Source: an uncultured Christensenella sp. (GTDB taxonomy: Bacteria; Bacillota; Clostridia; Christensenellales; UBA3700). From it: a DNA stretch of 64,000 nt. The stretch spans positions 1 through 64,000 of the forward strand of contig CAJTVJ010000002.1 of assembly GCA_910579785.1 (NCBI GenBank), written 5' to 3'. This document shows, one piece after another, positions 6,851 to 15,329 of the stretch (the stretch's first letter is position 1; each line of letters begins with the position of its first letter). The notes beneath the pieces are model-generated. The model worked only from the letters and a program-made list of their open reading frames with translations, searched no databases and was not told the DNA's origin. The position numbers and the translations under genes were made by a program.

Positions 6851-7171
6851 ATGTTTGAAAAAAATGACAGGATATTATTTGCAGCAAAAATAATCCTATA
6901 CTTTGCCATCTTTATTTTTGCCGTAGCGTCGTTGGTGTTGGGAATTGTACTTTCAATAGTAATGGAAAGCAGCGTGCTTTTTTTAGTGGCTTTCGCAGGA
7001 TGGTTTGTGTGTTTGCTTATGTGGGTATTTTCTAAACTGCTTTTGTCCTATCTTTGCGATATTAAGTTGATAAGAAATAAACTCTACGGAGAAAGCAATG
7101 CAAAATTGGAAAGGTTTTTAAAGGATACTGATAAGGGTGAGGCTAGTTCCGAACTGCCCAATAAACAATAG
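6851..7171 (+). CDS. Small membrane protein of unknown function
   Basis: A 106-aa protein with two hydrophobic membrane segments, about residues 10-35 (IILYFAIFIFAVASLVLGIV) and 38-62 (VLFLVAFAGWFVCLLMWVF), then a charged cytoplasmic tail rich in Lys, Glu and Asp. A good ribosome binding site (TTGGAGG) lies 8 bases before the ATG. I do not recognise the family. It stands alone; the 290 bases after it, up to the antiporter gene, show no gene. Confidence 0.65.
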   Translation: MFEKNDRILFAAKIILYFAIFIFAVASLVLGIVLSIVMESSVLFLVAFAGWFVCLLMWVFSKLLLSYLCDIKLIRNKLYGESNAKLERFLKDTDKGEASSELPNKQ

Positions 7172-7462
7172 GAAAAGCAAGCAGGAATTGATATTTGCGA
7201 CATAGGCGATTAAGCATTTAACTTTTTGCCTTTGACTTCTTTTTGCCGAGAATGATGAGTAATCGTGTAGAATCTACATAAAAATTATAATTTCTACATA
7301 CTATTTGTAAAATATGCAAGATAAATATGGATAAATAAATTCGAATGCACAGTATAATAATTATGATATCGTATTCAGGCAGAATATCGCTTGATTTGAC
7401 GTGGCTCAACTCTTTGCTTTTTGTGAGATGAGAGCGGCAATTATATATACTTGGAGGTATCT

Positions 7463-8515
7463 ATGAATTTAAGCCTTTTGACGGTTTCGGCAGGTATTGA
7501 TTTTTGGGGCATTGCGGCGCAGGCGTCGCTTTTGATAGTAGGATTTGTCATGCTGATAAAGGGCGCAGATTGGTTTGTGGACGGCGCGTCCATGATAGCA
7601 AGAAAATTCGGCATACCGCAGATCGTCATAGGTCTCACAATAGTTGCATTCGGCACAAGCGCGCCGGAGGCTGCTATAAGTATCACGTCGGCAATAAAGG
7701 GCAGCGCGGGGCTGGCGATAGGCAACGTCTTAGGGTCAAATATCATGAATATATTCCTTATACTTGGCTTATGCGCTTTGTTCACGCCGATGGCGGTGCA
7801 AAAAAATACTCTGTATATAGAAATACCTTTTGTAGTTGTCATTACCTCAGCTCTTATGGTGATGGGCGTGATAGGCAAGCAGCTCTATTGGGTCGACGGC
7901 ATAATAATGTGGCTGATGTTTATAATCTTTTTTGTATATCTCATTATGCTTTCAAGAAAGGGCAAGAACGGTATGTTGGAGCCGGAAGGAGAGTCCGAGG
8001 ATAAACAACAAGACGGCGGCAAGCCGGAAAAGAAGGGAGTTGAAGTCGCAAAGATGCTCGGCAAACTTGCCGTTGGTATAGCCCTTGTAATATTAGGATC
8101 GCAGGCGGTCGTCAACGGTGCAAAGACGATAGCATCGGGCTTTGGCATGAGCGAAAGCTTGATAGGTCTTACGATAGTCGCATTCGGCACTTCGCTGCCA
8201 GAACTCGTCACGTCGCTTTCTGCGGCAAAGAAGGGCGAGGCGGATCTCGCGATAGGTAATATCGTGGGCAGTAATATCTTCAACATCCTCTTTGTACTCG
8301 GCACGTCCGCATTGATTTCGCCGATAGTCTTTGACGTAAATTGGATAACGGGCTTTATGATAGATAATATTATGGCGATAATAGCGGCTGCGGTATTGTT
8401 TTTGTGTATATTCCTCACCAAGGATAAAAAACTTAGAAGAAGCGGCGGTATCGCAATGCTGATAATGTATGCGGGGTATTTTGCCTGGATAGTTGCAAAA
8501 GATTTTATTTGGTAG
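7463..8515 (+). CDS. Ca2+/Na+ antiporter (CaCA family, YrbG-like)
   Basis: A 350-aa polytopic membrane protein that probably exchanges Na+ or K+ for Ca2+. It is built from two homologous halves, each with an alpha-repeat: the first has GLTIVAFGTSAPEAAISI and AIGNVLGSNIMN, the second GLTIVAFGTSLPELVTSL and AIGNIVGSNIFN. The halves are joined by a charged cytoplasmic loop (PEGESEDKQQDGGKPEKKGVE). The length is normal for bacterial members. The start is ATG 7463, with GGAGG 6 bases upstream; a TTG at 7451 would overlap that site. It is a single gene with no partner on either side. Confidence 0.93.
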   Translation: MNLSLLTVSAGIDFWGIAAQASLLIVGFVMLIKGADWFVDGASMIARKFGIPQIVIGLTIVAFGTSAPEAAISITSAIKGSAGLAIGNVLGSNIMNIFLILGLCALFTPMAVQKNTLYIEIPFVVVITSALMVMGVIGKQLYWVDGIIMWLMFIIFFVYLIMLSRKGKNGMLEPEGESEDKQQDGGKPEKKGVEVAKMLGKLAVGIALVILGSQAVVNGAKTIASGFGMSESLIGLTIVAFGTSLPELVTSLSAAKKGEADLAIGNIVGSNIFNILFVLGTSALISPIVFDVNWITGFMIDNIMAIIAAAVLFLCIFLTKDKKLRRSGGIAMLIMYAGYFAWIVAKDFIW

Positions 8516-8579
8516 AGAAGATATAAAAAATGCGCCGGTGTACGGCGTGTTTTTTAAATGCGTTTTGTCGTATTTTCAA

Positions 8580-8730
8580 CTCGATTAGACTTCTCCGTTA
8601 CACTGCGTTTCAGTCGAAGTGACTATATTGCTTGAAGCTAATCAAACTATAAGTCATTTCGACCGAAGCGTAAGCGTAGTGGAGAAATCTCAACAAGTTT
8701 AAAAGGATTAGACCTCTCCGCGTAGGGCGT
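8580..8730. repeat. Dispersed palindromic repeats, units 6-7
   Basis: A right-arm-like piece (GATTAGACTTCTCCG..CAGTCGAAGTGACT, 8582-8623) is followed by a full unit: GTCATTTCGACCGAAGCG..GGAGAAATCTCAAC from 8653, then GGATTAGACCTCTCCGCG. The 8731-8880 stretch after it is GC-rich at first and then AT-rich, with no gene. Confidence 0.7.
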
Positions 8731-8899
8731 AAGGAGCGAAGCGACGGAAGCCAGCGGTAGCGTCTTGGGCGAGCGTCGGTGACGATTATATCCCAAGTAA
8801 TAGAATATAATATTAAAACACACAATCACTTGTCAAAGCTGTAAATCGCTGAGTTTTTTACAAAAATATCAAAATTTGTTAAAAACATTTAAAAACCAT

Positions 8900-8928
8900 T
8901 TGACATTTAAAAAGTTTTTTATTAGAAT
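8900..8928 (+). promoter_or_regulatory. Promoter of the rplM-rpsI operon
   Basis: TTGACA at 8900-8905 and TAGAAT at 8923-8928 are 17 bases apart. The leader of about 80 nt before rplM may hold an L13-type autoregulatory structure, as in other Firmicutes, but I could not draw a convincing fold. Confidence 0.8.
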
Positions 8929-9016
8929 TACTTAGTAAAGCTATTATATTGAAGAACTAGCCCCTCTGAGATATAACAACAAAACAAACAGACTACAACA
9001 ATGGAGGGTTTTATCC

Positions 9017-9448
9017 GTGAATAAAACATATATGGCAAAACCTGAGGACATCAAAGAGAAATGGTATATTGTTGACGCTACCGATATGGTACTTGGTAGA
9101 CTTGCCAGCAACGTTGCCAACGTCCTTAGAGGAAAGAATAAGCCTACTTACACGCCAAACGTAGATTGCGGCGACCACGTGGTCATCGTAAATTGCGCAA
9201 AAGTAAGATTGACAGGTAAAAAATTGGAGAAGAAGGTGCATTTCCACCACTCCGGTTATATCGGCGGTCTCAAAGAAGTTCAATACAAGAAGTTGATGGC
9301 AGAGAAGCCGGAGAGAGCGGTTATGTACGCTATCAAGGGAATGCTTCCTAAAAACTCGCTTGGAAGAAAGCAACTTACCAAAGTTCGTTGCTATGCAGGT
9401 GCAGAGCATAATCAAGCGGCTCAAAAGCCCGAAGAACTTAAATTTTAA
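9017..9448 (+). CDS. rplM: 50S ribosomal protein L13
   Basis: A 143-aa large-subunit protein. The sequence carries the family signature: [26 protein letters not shown] at the N-terminus, the [17 protein letters not shown] core, the YHHSGY-like [11 protein letters not shown] segment and [11 protein letters not shown]. Translation probably begins at GTG 9017 because GGAGG lies 9 bases upstream and L13 proteins normally have a few residues (here MNKTY) before MAKPED. It is followed by rpsI after 17 bases, the standard L13-S9 pair. Confidence 0.97.
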   Translation: MNKTYMAKPEDIKEKWYIVDATDMVLGRLASNVANVLRGKNKPTYTPNVDCGDHVVIVNCAKVRLTGKKLEKKVHFHHSGYIGGLKEVQYKKLMAEKPERAVMYAIKGMLPKNSLGRKQLTKVRCYAGAEHNQAAQKPEELKF

Positions 9449-9465
9449 GTAAGGAGTGAAGACAA

Positions 9466-9879
9466 ATGGCAACTAAGAAGACTAAAAAGAAAGTTCAATT
9501 TTGGGGAACGGGAAGAAGAAAGAAAGCCATCGCAAGAGTTAGACTTATACCTGACGGCAGCGGAGCTATCACCATCAACAAGAGAAGTCTTGACGAGTAT
9601 TTCGGTCTCGACACTCTCAAACTCATAGTTCGTCAACCGCTTGAATTGACAGGCAGCTCGGCAAAGTATGACATAATCGTCAACGTACACGGCGGCGGTT
9701 TTACAGGTCAGGCAGGAGCTATCAGACACGGCATTTCAAGAGCGTTGGTACTTGCTGACGAAGATACCAAGGCAGCTTTGAAAAAGGCAGGTTTCTTGAC
9801 AAGAGATCCAAGAGCAAAAGAAAGAAAGAAGTACGGTCTCAAAAAGGCAAGAAGAGCGCCGCAGTTCTCAAAGAGATAA
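9466..9879 (+). CDS. rpsI: 30S ribosomal protein S9
   Basis: A 137-aa small-subunit protein. It has the [22 protein letters not shown] start, the central [21 protein letters not shown] motif and the basic C-terminus ending [12 protein letters not shown], whose tail reaches the P-site tRNA. AAGGAG lies 10 bases before the ATG. It is co-transcribed with rplM and followed by a terminator. Confidence 0.98.
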   Translation: MATKKTKKKVQFWGTGRRKKAIARVRLIPDGSGAITINKRSLDEYFGLDTLKLIVRQPLELTGSSAKYDIIVNVHGGGFTGQAGAIRHGISRALVLADEDTKAALKKAGFLTRDPRAKERKKYGLKKARRAPQFSKR

Positions 9880-9897
9880 TGTCAAATATGCAAATAC

Positions 9898-9922
9898 AAA
9901 GCCACGGTTTTCCGTGGCTTTT
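9898..9922 (+). terminator. Terminator of rplM-rpsI
   Basis: AAAGCCACGG and CCGTGGCTTTT form a 9-10 bp stem with a TTTT loop and a T-run, 18 bases after the rpsI stop. Confidence 0.92.
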
Positions 9923-10142
9923 GTCAATTCTTTTGATATTATATAGCACATTTATTTGTATAAAGTCAATAGAAAAATAGCAATTGCAAAATAAGCACAC
10001 ATTTTTTGAAAGCATAAAACATTCTTAAAATATATGTTTTTTATTAGCTTTTATTATACTATGCGTAATTTCTTTTCGCAAGCATATAAGTCAGGAAAAG
10101 TATACGTTTTTTGTAATAAAATTCATATAAAGGAGAGAAAAT

Positions 10143-11030
10143 ATGAAGAAATTTTTTGCAGCAACCATATGTTTGATATTGACAGTCGTATCGCTCGTCA
10201 CATTCTGCGCATGCGGCGCGATTCTTAATTCAGCATGGGAATCAGTCGGTTTGGATAAATCAACTTTAAAGCTTCCTGATTTAAAGTTGAGTTCTGTATC
10301 AAGCGTAAAAAGCAAGGATAAGATCTCACTTACGATAGTTTGGAACGGCGGCACAAGAGAAGCGTTTGACGATTTGGCAGAGCAATGTTATACCAATATA
10401 CCTGCAAATCTCGACGAATCAGGCAATACTATCTCTTCTGCGGAAGAAGCTATCAAAGAATATGACCAGATGATGGTTGTCTTTAATGCAATGTACCAAA
10501 AGTCGGGAGATACATATTATTGTACGCTCGTACTGTTCAACGCAGACAACATAGTTGAGGATGTAATTTATAAGAGCGGACAGCTTGTCTTGATCCTTGA
10601 AAAACAAGTAGTTCAGGTGGGTAATAAGAACTCTTGGAGTATCGACAGCGACGACAAGACTTGGTTTACGGAAGAAGAGTTGTCGGATATGGGTTTTGAC
10701 GGACTTGAAGCACCTAAAGGAGTGATACTTGGCAAATTGGTTGAGGAGTCGGGCAATAGTATTCTATATAAAATGAGCATAGAGGTCTCTGACATAAAGA
10801 CGTACGACGACTTTATAAAAGTTCTTTTTGAAGAATACTCTGTGAATATAAATAACAAGGGGCAGGTCGTTGAAGATTATCATGACGATTATCTATATTT
10901 TTATAAGAATCCTGACTTAGCATGGTTTAACGGCAAGTTTAATGTCGGCGAAAAGCAAGGAGGCGCGCAGATATCTTGGGATCACGGACATATCGTGATT
11001 CAAATTTCTGTAAATAAATCATTTCAGTAA
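10143..11030 (+). CDS. Putative lipoprotein of unknown function
   Basis: A 295-aa exported protein. The N-terminus is a lipoprotein signal: MKKFF, a hydrophobic core, then the FCAC-G lipobox, with the lipid-bearing cysteine near residue 24. The mature part is acidic and has no catalytic motif I recognise; it contains a SWDHGHIVIQIS C-terminal strand and a repeated alternation of short beta strands. AAGGAG lies 7 bases before the ATG. It is a single gene closed by a terminator. The 220 bases upstream are AT-rich. Confidence 0.7.
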   Translation: MKKFFAATICLILTVVSLVTFCACGAILNSAWESVGLDKSTLKLPDLKLSSVSSVKSKDKISLTIVWNGGTREAFDDLAEQCYTNIPANLDESGNTISSAEEAIKEYDQMMVVFNAMYQKSGDTYYCTLVLFNADNIVEDVIYKSGQLVLILEKQVVQVGNKNSWSIDSDDKTWFTEEELSDMGFDGLEAPKGVILGKLVEESGNSILYKMSIEVSDIKTYDDFIKVLFEEYSVNINNKGQVVEDYHDDYLYFYKNPDLAWFNGKFNVGEKQGGAQISWDHGHIVIQISVNKSFQ

Positions 11031-11040
11031 CAGTGAGCTT

Positions 11041-11072
11041 AAAACGCAATTCCAAAAGAGTTGCGTTTTTTA
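11041..11072 (+). terminator. Terminator after the lipoprotein gene
   Basis: AAAACGCAA pairs with TTGCGTTTTT around a TTCCAAAAGAG loop, starting 11 bases after the stop. Confidence 0.88.
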
Positions 11073-11133
11073 TTTAATCGGGTATTGCGGTTGGATAATA
11101 TTTAAGGTATAATAAAAACGAGGGAGTAAGCAT

Positions 11134-12846
11134 ATGAAAGATTTAAAGACGCCTTGGACAGATACGGCAAGTTTTGATAAATATCCGAGACCGCAGTTGG
11201 CGAGAGAAAAATGGCAGAGTCTTGACGGTGAGTGGCAGTGCTCATTTGTCAAAGGAGATTTGGACAGCGTGCGTTTGCAGGACGTCAAATTTGACAGGCA
11301 GATAAGAGTGCCTTTTTCGCCTGAAAGTATGCTGTCCGGCGTAGGAAGGGCGACGGCTCCCGACGAAGTTTTGATATACCGCAAAACCTTCAAGTGTCAA
11401 GAAAGGGATAAAGTCGCGCTGTTGCATTTCGGTGCGGTGGACTATGAGTGTCGGGTATATCTCAACGGAAGCGAGGCGGGAAGACATATCGGCGGATATA
11501 CGGCTTTTGAGATGGATATCACGCAGTATTTGCAAGAGGAAAATCAAATCGTAATATGCGTCGCAGACCCAAGCGACACCTTGTCTATAAGCAGGGGAAA
11601 ACAAAAGATAAAGCACGGAGGGATATGGTATACGCCTACGTCGGGTATATGGCAAAGCGTGTGGATAGAATATCTTCCCCCAAAGTATATAAAGTCTCTT
11701 AGGATAACTCCCGACTTGGATTTGCAAAAGGTCGAGATAAGTATTGTGACGAATGACGGAGAGGGCGGCTTTGCAGTCGTATTGGACGGAAAGGAATACA
11801 GGACGGAGGGAGATAAAATCGAGATAGATATACAATCTCCCGTCTATTGGACTCCCGAAAATCCCTATCTTTATTATTTTACAGTCAGATATTGTGACGA
11901 CGAGGCGCAGAGTTATTTTGCAATGCGCAAGTTTTCCTTAGGCAGGCGCGACGACGGCAAGCCGTGCTTTATGCTCAACAATCAACAATATTTTATGAGC
12001 GGACTTCTCGACCAAGGCTATTGGTCGGACGGTCTTTATACCGCGCCGAGCGACGAGGCAATGATATACGACATACAACTTGCCAAGAGCTGCGGTTTCA
12101 ACACGTTGCGAAAGCACATCAAAGTCGAGCCTATGAGGTGGTACTATCACTGCGACAGACTTGGTATGATAGTATGGCAGGACTTCGTCAACGGCGGCGG
12201 CAGATATAAAAAATCGGCAATACTGTTGTTGCCCAATATCGGCATACGCGTCAAAGACAGCAGATACAAGTTCTATGCAAGGAGCGACATTAAAGGCAGA
12301 GAGCTGTATTACAAGGAGATGAAAGAAGTCGTCGCTCAACTTTATAATTGTCCGTGCATAGGTCTTTGGACGCCTTTCAACGAGGGGTGGGGACAGTTTG
12401 ACAGCTTGAAGGTGTGCGAGTATCTTCGCAGTCTTGACGGCACCAGACTGATAGACCATGCCAGCGGTTGGAGCGACCAAGGCGGAGAATTGAGAAGTAT
12501 ACACAAGTATTTTGTCAAGTTTAGAATGCCAAAGAGAGAAAAGCGCGCTGTGATACTCAGCGAATACGGAGGTTACAGCCTGTCGCTGGACGGACACAGG
12601 TCGACGGATAAGACCTTTGGATACGCAAAGTTTGACGGCAAAGAGAAGTTGAATGCCGCAATCGAAAAGCTGTGGCGCGACGAGATAATTCCTGCGCGCG
12701 AGCAAGGGCTTTGCGCGGCGATATACACACAGCTTTCCGACGTGCAGGACGAGACCAACGGGATTGTGACTTACGACAGGCAAGTCGTCAAAGTCGACAT
12801 GGACAGGCTTAAAGAGCTCAACGGTATACTTTGCGGCAGAAAATAA
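11134..12846 (+). CDS. Glycoside hydrolase family 2 enzyme
   Basis: A 570-aa cytoplasmic glycosidase; no signal peptide is present. The order is that of GH2: an N-terminal jelly-roll sugar-binding domain (about 1-185, with LDGEWQCSFVKGD and HFGAVDYECRVYLNG), an immunoglobulin-like domain (about 186-270) and a TIM barrel. The acid/base is E417 in FNEGWG and the nucleophile is E477 in LSEYGGYS. LRKHIKVEPMRWYYHCDRLGMIVWQDF is the usual barrel segment. It is shorter than beta-galactosidase LacZ, and the substrate (beta-galactoside, beta-glucuronide or another) cannot be told from sequence. It is followed by its own terminator at 12929. Confidence 0.9.
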   Translation: MKDLKTPWTDTASFDKYPRPQLAREKWQSLDGEWQCSFVKGDLDSVRLQDVKFDRQIRVPFSPESMLSGVGRATAPDEVLIYRKTFKCQERDKVALLHFGAVDYECRVYLNGSEAGRHIGGYTAFEMDITQYLQEENQIVICVADPSDTLSISRGKQKIKHGGIWYTPTSGIWQSVWIEYLPPKYIKSLRITPDLDLQKVEISIVTNDGEGGFAVVLDGKEYRTEGDKIEIDIQSPVYWTPENPYLYYFTVRYCDDEAQSYFAMRKFSLGRRDDGKPCFMLNNQQYFMSGLLDQGYWSDGLYTAPSDEAMIYDIQLAKSCGFNTLRKHIKVEPMRWYYHCDRLGMIVWQDFVNGGGRYKKSAILLLPNIGIRVKDSRYKFYARSDIKGRELYYKEMKEVVAQLYNCPCIGLWTPFNEGWGQFDSLKVCEYLRSLDGTRLIDHASGWSDQGGELRSIHKYFVKFRMPKREKRAVILSEYGGYSLSLDGHRSTDKTFGYAKFDGKEKLNAAIEKLWRDEIIPAREQGLCAAIYTQLSDVQDETNGIVTYDRQVVKVDMDRLKELNGILCGRK

Positions 12847-12928
12847 GACGTGCGTTGCAGAAACACTCATTTGCAGATTTTTGCAACTATGACGCAGCGG
12901 CAACGCAGTATTTATATATAATTATGAT

Positions 12929-12965
12929 GCAAGACTTTGTCACAAAAGTCTTGTTATTTTTTTAT
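12929..12965 (+). terminator. Terminator after the GH2 gene
   Basis: CAAGACTT pairs with AAGTCTTG around TGTCACAA and is followed by a TTATTTTTTTA run. It separates the GH2 gene from the next one. Confidence 0.75.
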
Positions 12966-12978
12966 TTAATGGTATTAT
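12951..12978 (+). promoter_or_regulatory. Possible promoter of the tail-like gene pair
   Basis: TTGTTA at 12951-12956 and TATTAT at 12973-12978 are 16 bases apart, about 39 bases before the ATG at 13017. It is a weak match overlapping the terminator T-run. Confidence 0.4.
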
Positions 12979-13016
12979 TAAATTGTCTCTGCTCTTTCCC
13001 CGAGAATGGAGAGTTT

Positions 13017-14450
13017 ATGATTTTAAAGTATAAATACCATTGCGATTCAGGACTTTTAGAGGCTTACAGGAGCTACACTCTTGCGCAGAACAACAGCTTA
13101 TCGGACACTATAATCATTACGTCTACGGCGACGGACGCGGAGAGGTACAGCTATTGTCTTGAATTTATCTGCTACAATTCAAAGAGTATACCCAAGGCTC
13201 AATACATCTCGCCAATACTCGCTTACAGCGACGGGATATCTTTTGTAATCCCCAACGATTTGACGCAGTTCAGAGGACACGTGGATATGCAGCTTACAGG
13301 ATACGATCCCGACGACAATTCTATCGTATTTAAATCTATTGCCAAGAATTGCAAAGCGTTTGACGTAGAGGGCTCTCTCGGCGTACTTGAAAAAGACCTC
13401 AACGAAACGCCCAACGTATTCACCGAGGTGATGAAACAGCTTGCCGAGCTTAAAAAGGTCAGACAGGATATAATTGACGAGGCGTTGAGAAGTTTTTCTC
13501 AGCAAATGTTGGAGGCTATCAGCGCGTATAAGTGGTGCAACGTGAGATTTGTCGACAGAGGCGAGCTGATAGAAGAGAAACATTACATACAGGGCTCAAA
13601 GATAGTCGCGCCGCAATACGTATTGCCGGAGGGGTGCGTGCTTGTCGAGGGCTGGTATAGTCCTGACAAAGAAGGCATTTGGGATTTTGATGACGATAAG
13701 GTGCAGGACGATATGACGCTTTATCTCAACTATATGTCAGAGGGTATGGTTATAGAAAACGGCAAGATCACAAATAAAGGAAATTATAACAACATATACT
13801 GTCCAGAGTATTACGGCGGACATAAAGTGGCGGCGATAGACAACATAAGCGTAGGAAGATCGGCGGTATTTTATTTAGGCAACAATATGGACGACATATC
13901 TTATTTGCTTGCAAAAGAGGGAGTCGAAGGAATATATATGCCCAGCGATAACAAGGCGATAATAAGTCGCAAGGGCGCGCTCTATATAAATGACGGGGAC
14001 GTCATAAGCTTAGCGTACGTCCCTCATATAAAAGACGAATATTTTGCAATGATGGAAGGTTGCGAGGCGTTGTATTACAGCGTCATATCAAAAAAGTGCA
14101 ATCTCAAAAGATTGGTGTTGGCTCAAAGCCTGCGATACGTTGCGGAATATGCAATAAGCGATACCGATTTAAAGACGTTGACGTTGCCTAGATTTGTCGA
14201 GACGGTTGAGGATCACGCCGTGTTTAACAACAAAAACTTGACTGAGATATATTTGGAGGGCGACGCGTCCGAAGGCTTGACGGATATGTCGTTTGTCTGC
14301 TTGGACTATCAAGGCAACGTGACTTACCGTCCTACGCTTTACGTCAAGGCGCAGTATTACGATAAATATAAACAGCGCGGACTCGCTTACGATATAAAGG
14401 TATGGGGAGAGGAATACTTCGACGGCAAGTACGTCGCAAAGGGGGCGTGA
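13017..14450 (+). CDS. Phage-tail-like / BspA-like multidomain protein
   Basis: A 477-aa protein without signal peptide or membrane segment. I read four parts. Residues 1-140 resemble the N-terminal domain of phage baseplate upper proteins (the LTQFRGHVDMQLTGYDPDDNSIVFKS and AKNCKAFDVEGSL segments). Residues 145-178 are a predicted coiled coil (KQLAELKKVRQDIIDEALRSF). Residues 180-245 look like an InlB B-repeat (NVRFVDRGELIEEKHYIQG..GWYSPDKEGIWDFDDDKV). Residues 270-460 are BspA-type leucine-rich repeats (LKTLTLPRFVETVEDHAVF). The open frame extends further upstream, but ATG 13017 has GGAG 5 bases before it and lies after the GH2 terminator. The next small gene starts 1 base after the stop. 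These assignments are from pattern only. Confidence 0.6.
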   Translation: MILKYKYHCDSGLLEAYRSYTLAQNNSLSDTIIITSTATDAERYSYCLEFICYNSKSIPKAQYISPILAYSDGISFVIPNDLTQFRGHVDMQLTGYDPDDNSIVFKSIAKNCKAFDVEGSLGVLEKDLNETPNVFTEVMKQLAELKKVRQDIIDEALRSFSQQMLEAISAYKWCNVRFVDRGELIEEKHYIQGSKIVAPQYVLPEGCVLVEGWYSPDKEGIWDFDDDKVQDDMTLYLNYMSEGMVIENGKITNKGNYNNIYCPEYYGGHKVAAIDNISVGRSAVFYLGNNMDDISYLLAKEGVEGIYMPSDNKAIISRKGALYINDGDVISLAYVPHIKDEYFAMMEGCEALYYSVISKKCNLKRLVLAQSLRYVAEYAISDTDLKTLTLPRFVETVEDHAVFNNKNLTEIYLEGDASEGLTDMSFVCLDYQGNVTYRPTLYVKAQYYDKYKQRGLAYDIKVWGEEYFDGKYVAKGA

Positions 14451-14451
14451 A

Positions 14452-14745
14452 ATGTCGGTGATAATACGCAATAAAAAAGACGGTCTGCCCATGGGGGTAT
14501 TTATGAGATATACCGTCGGGCGCAGAGTACTCGCTAAGGTTGTCGACGGCAAGTTGCTGTGCGCGACGAGAGTGATTACCAACACGCAGGAAGGTATGGA
14601 CACTTGGCGGGAATATCCCTCGATTGAGAGCGCTGCGGCACAGCTGGGGGTTGCTCCGCCAAAATATTACGGGTGCCCGATAATCGACAAAAAACATCCG
14701 CCGATAAAATGGGGCGAATTTAAAGGCTTATATTTTTTATCGTGA
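14452..14745 (+). CDS. Small protein coupled to the tail-like gene
   Basis: A 97-aa soluble protein of unknown family. It starts one base after the upstream stop, preceded by a G-rich stretch (GGGGGCG), so translation is probably coupled. The segment REYPSIESAAAQLGV recalls the short helix-turn-helix element NUMOD1, which follows the pattern F-x-S-I-x-x-A-A-x-x-L-G, but the match is weak. The C-terminus (KKHPPIKWGEFKGLYFL) is hydrophobic and aromatic. It may be a chaperone or accessory protein for its neighbour; this is inference from position only. Confidence 0.6.
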   Translation: MSVIIRNKKDGLPMGVFMRYTVGRRVLAKVVDGKLLCATRVITNTQEGMDTWREYPSIESAAAQLGVAPPKYYGCPIIDKKHPPIKWGEFKGLYFLS

Positions 14746-14759
14746 ATTTGTCTTTGCTT

Positions 14760-14788
14760 ACATAATAACTTTCTCATTGCCTATACTA
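14760..14788 (+). promoter_or_regulatory. Possible forespore (sigma-G/F-like) promoter of spoVT
   Basis: ACATA at 14760-14764 and TATACTA at 14782-14788 are 17 bases apart, close to the sigma-G pattern GMATA-N17/18-CATWMTA. SpoVT of Bacillus is expressed by sigma-G. There is no good sigma-A -35 box at this spacing. Confidence 0.4.
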
Positions 14789-14803
14789 GGCTGGGAGGTA
14801 AAT

Positions 14804-15328
14804 ATGAAAGAAACAGGTATTGTAAGAAGAATAGACGAGCTTGGAAGAGTCGTCATACCCAAAGAGTTGAGAAAGGTGCTTAAATTCAAAGAGGGAGAGT
14901 TGTTGGAGATATTTACCAACGACAACGGCGAACTCGTATTTAAGAAATACAACGAGGTGGGCGCGACCCAAGAGCAGATCGAGGCGATAAGCAAGGTGCT
15001 TTATAAAAACACCGGCAAAGAAGTTGCGATATGCGACACGACAAGCATACTTGCGCACGCAGGCGGCAGCGAAGCGCTGCAAGGCGAGGAGATAAGCGAA
15101 GAGCTTTACGGGGTGCTTGACGACAGAAGGTCGAGACATATAAAAGAACGCGGCGTGCGCCTTGTCGACGACGGCGAAAGAAAGAACAGCGGCGAGCAAT
15201 ATATAGTGCCTTTGATAAGCAGCGGCGACCTATACGGCGGAATAATTCTTTCGGCGGACAAGTTGGGCGCGGTGGACATGGCTCTTTGCGACGCTATGGC
15301 TGGATATTTGACTTACAACATAGGTTGA
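14804..15328 (+). CDS. spoVT: Stage V sporulation protein T
   Basis: A 174-aa transcription regulator of the forespore. The N-terminal AbrB/MazE-type swapped-hairpin DNA-binding domain is unmistakable (MKETGIVRRIDELGRVVIPKE, residues 1-52). A GAF-like C-terminal domain follows (EQIEAISKVLYKNTGKEVAI.. to ..SGDLYGGIILSADK). The start is ATG 14804, with GGGAGG 7 bases upstream; an in-frame ATG at 14777 would add residues not seen in the family. It heads a tight cluster with the flippase and mazG genes, matching the spoVT-yabM-yabN order known from Bacillus. Confidence 0.95.
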   Translation: MKETGIVRRIDELGRVVIPKELRKVLKFKEGELLEIFTNDNGELVFKKYNEVGATQEQIEAISKVLYKNTGKEVAICDTTSILAHAGGSEALQGEEISEELYGVLDDRRSRHIKERGVRLVDDGERKNSGEQYIVPLISSGDLYGGIILSADKLGAVDMALCDAMAGYLTYNIG

Positions 15329-15329
15329 T

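Noticed and set aside
9923..10142. Possible promoter or small RNA upstream of the lipoprotein gene
   Set aside because: The stretch is AT-rich with several -10-like words but no convincing -35 partner or paired structure.
12831..13016. N-terminal extension of the tail-like protein
   Set aside because: The frame is open but crosses the GH2 stop, its terminator and the putative promoter; ATG 13017 has the ribosome binding site.
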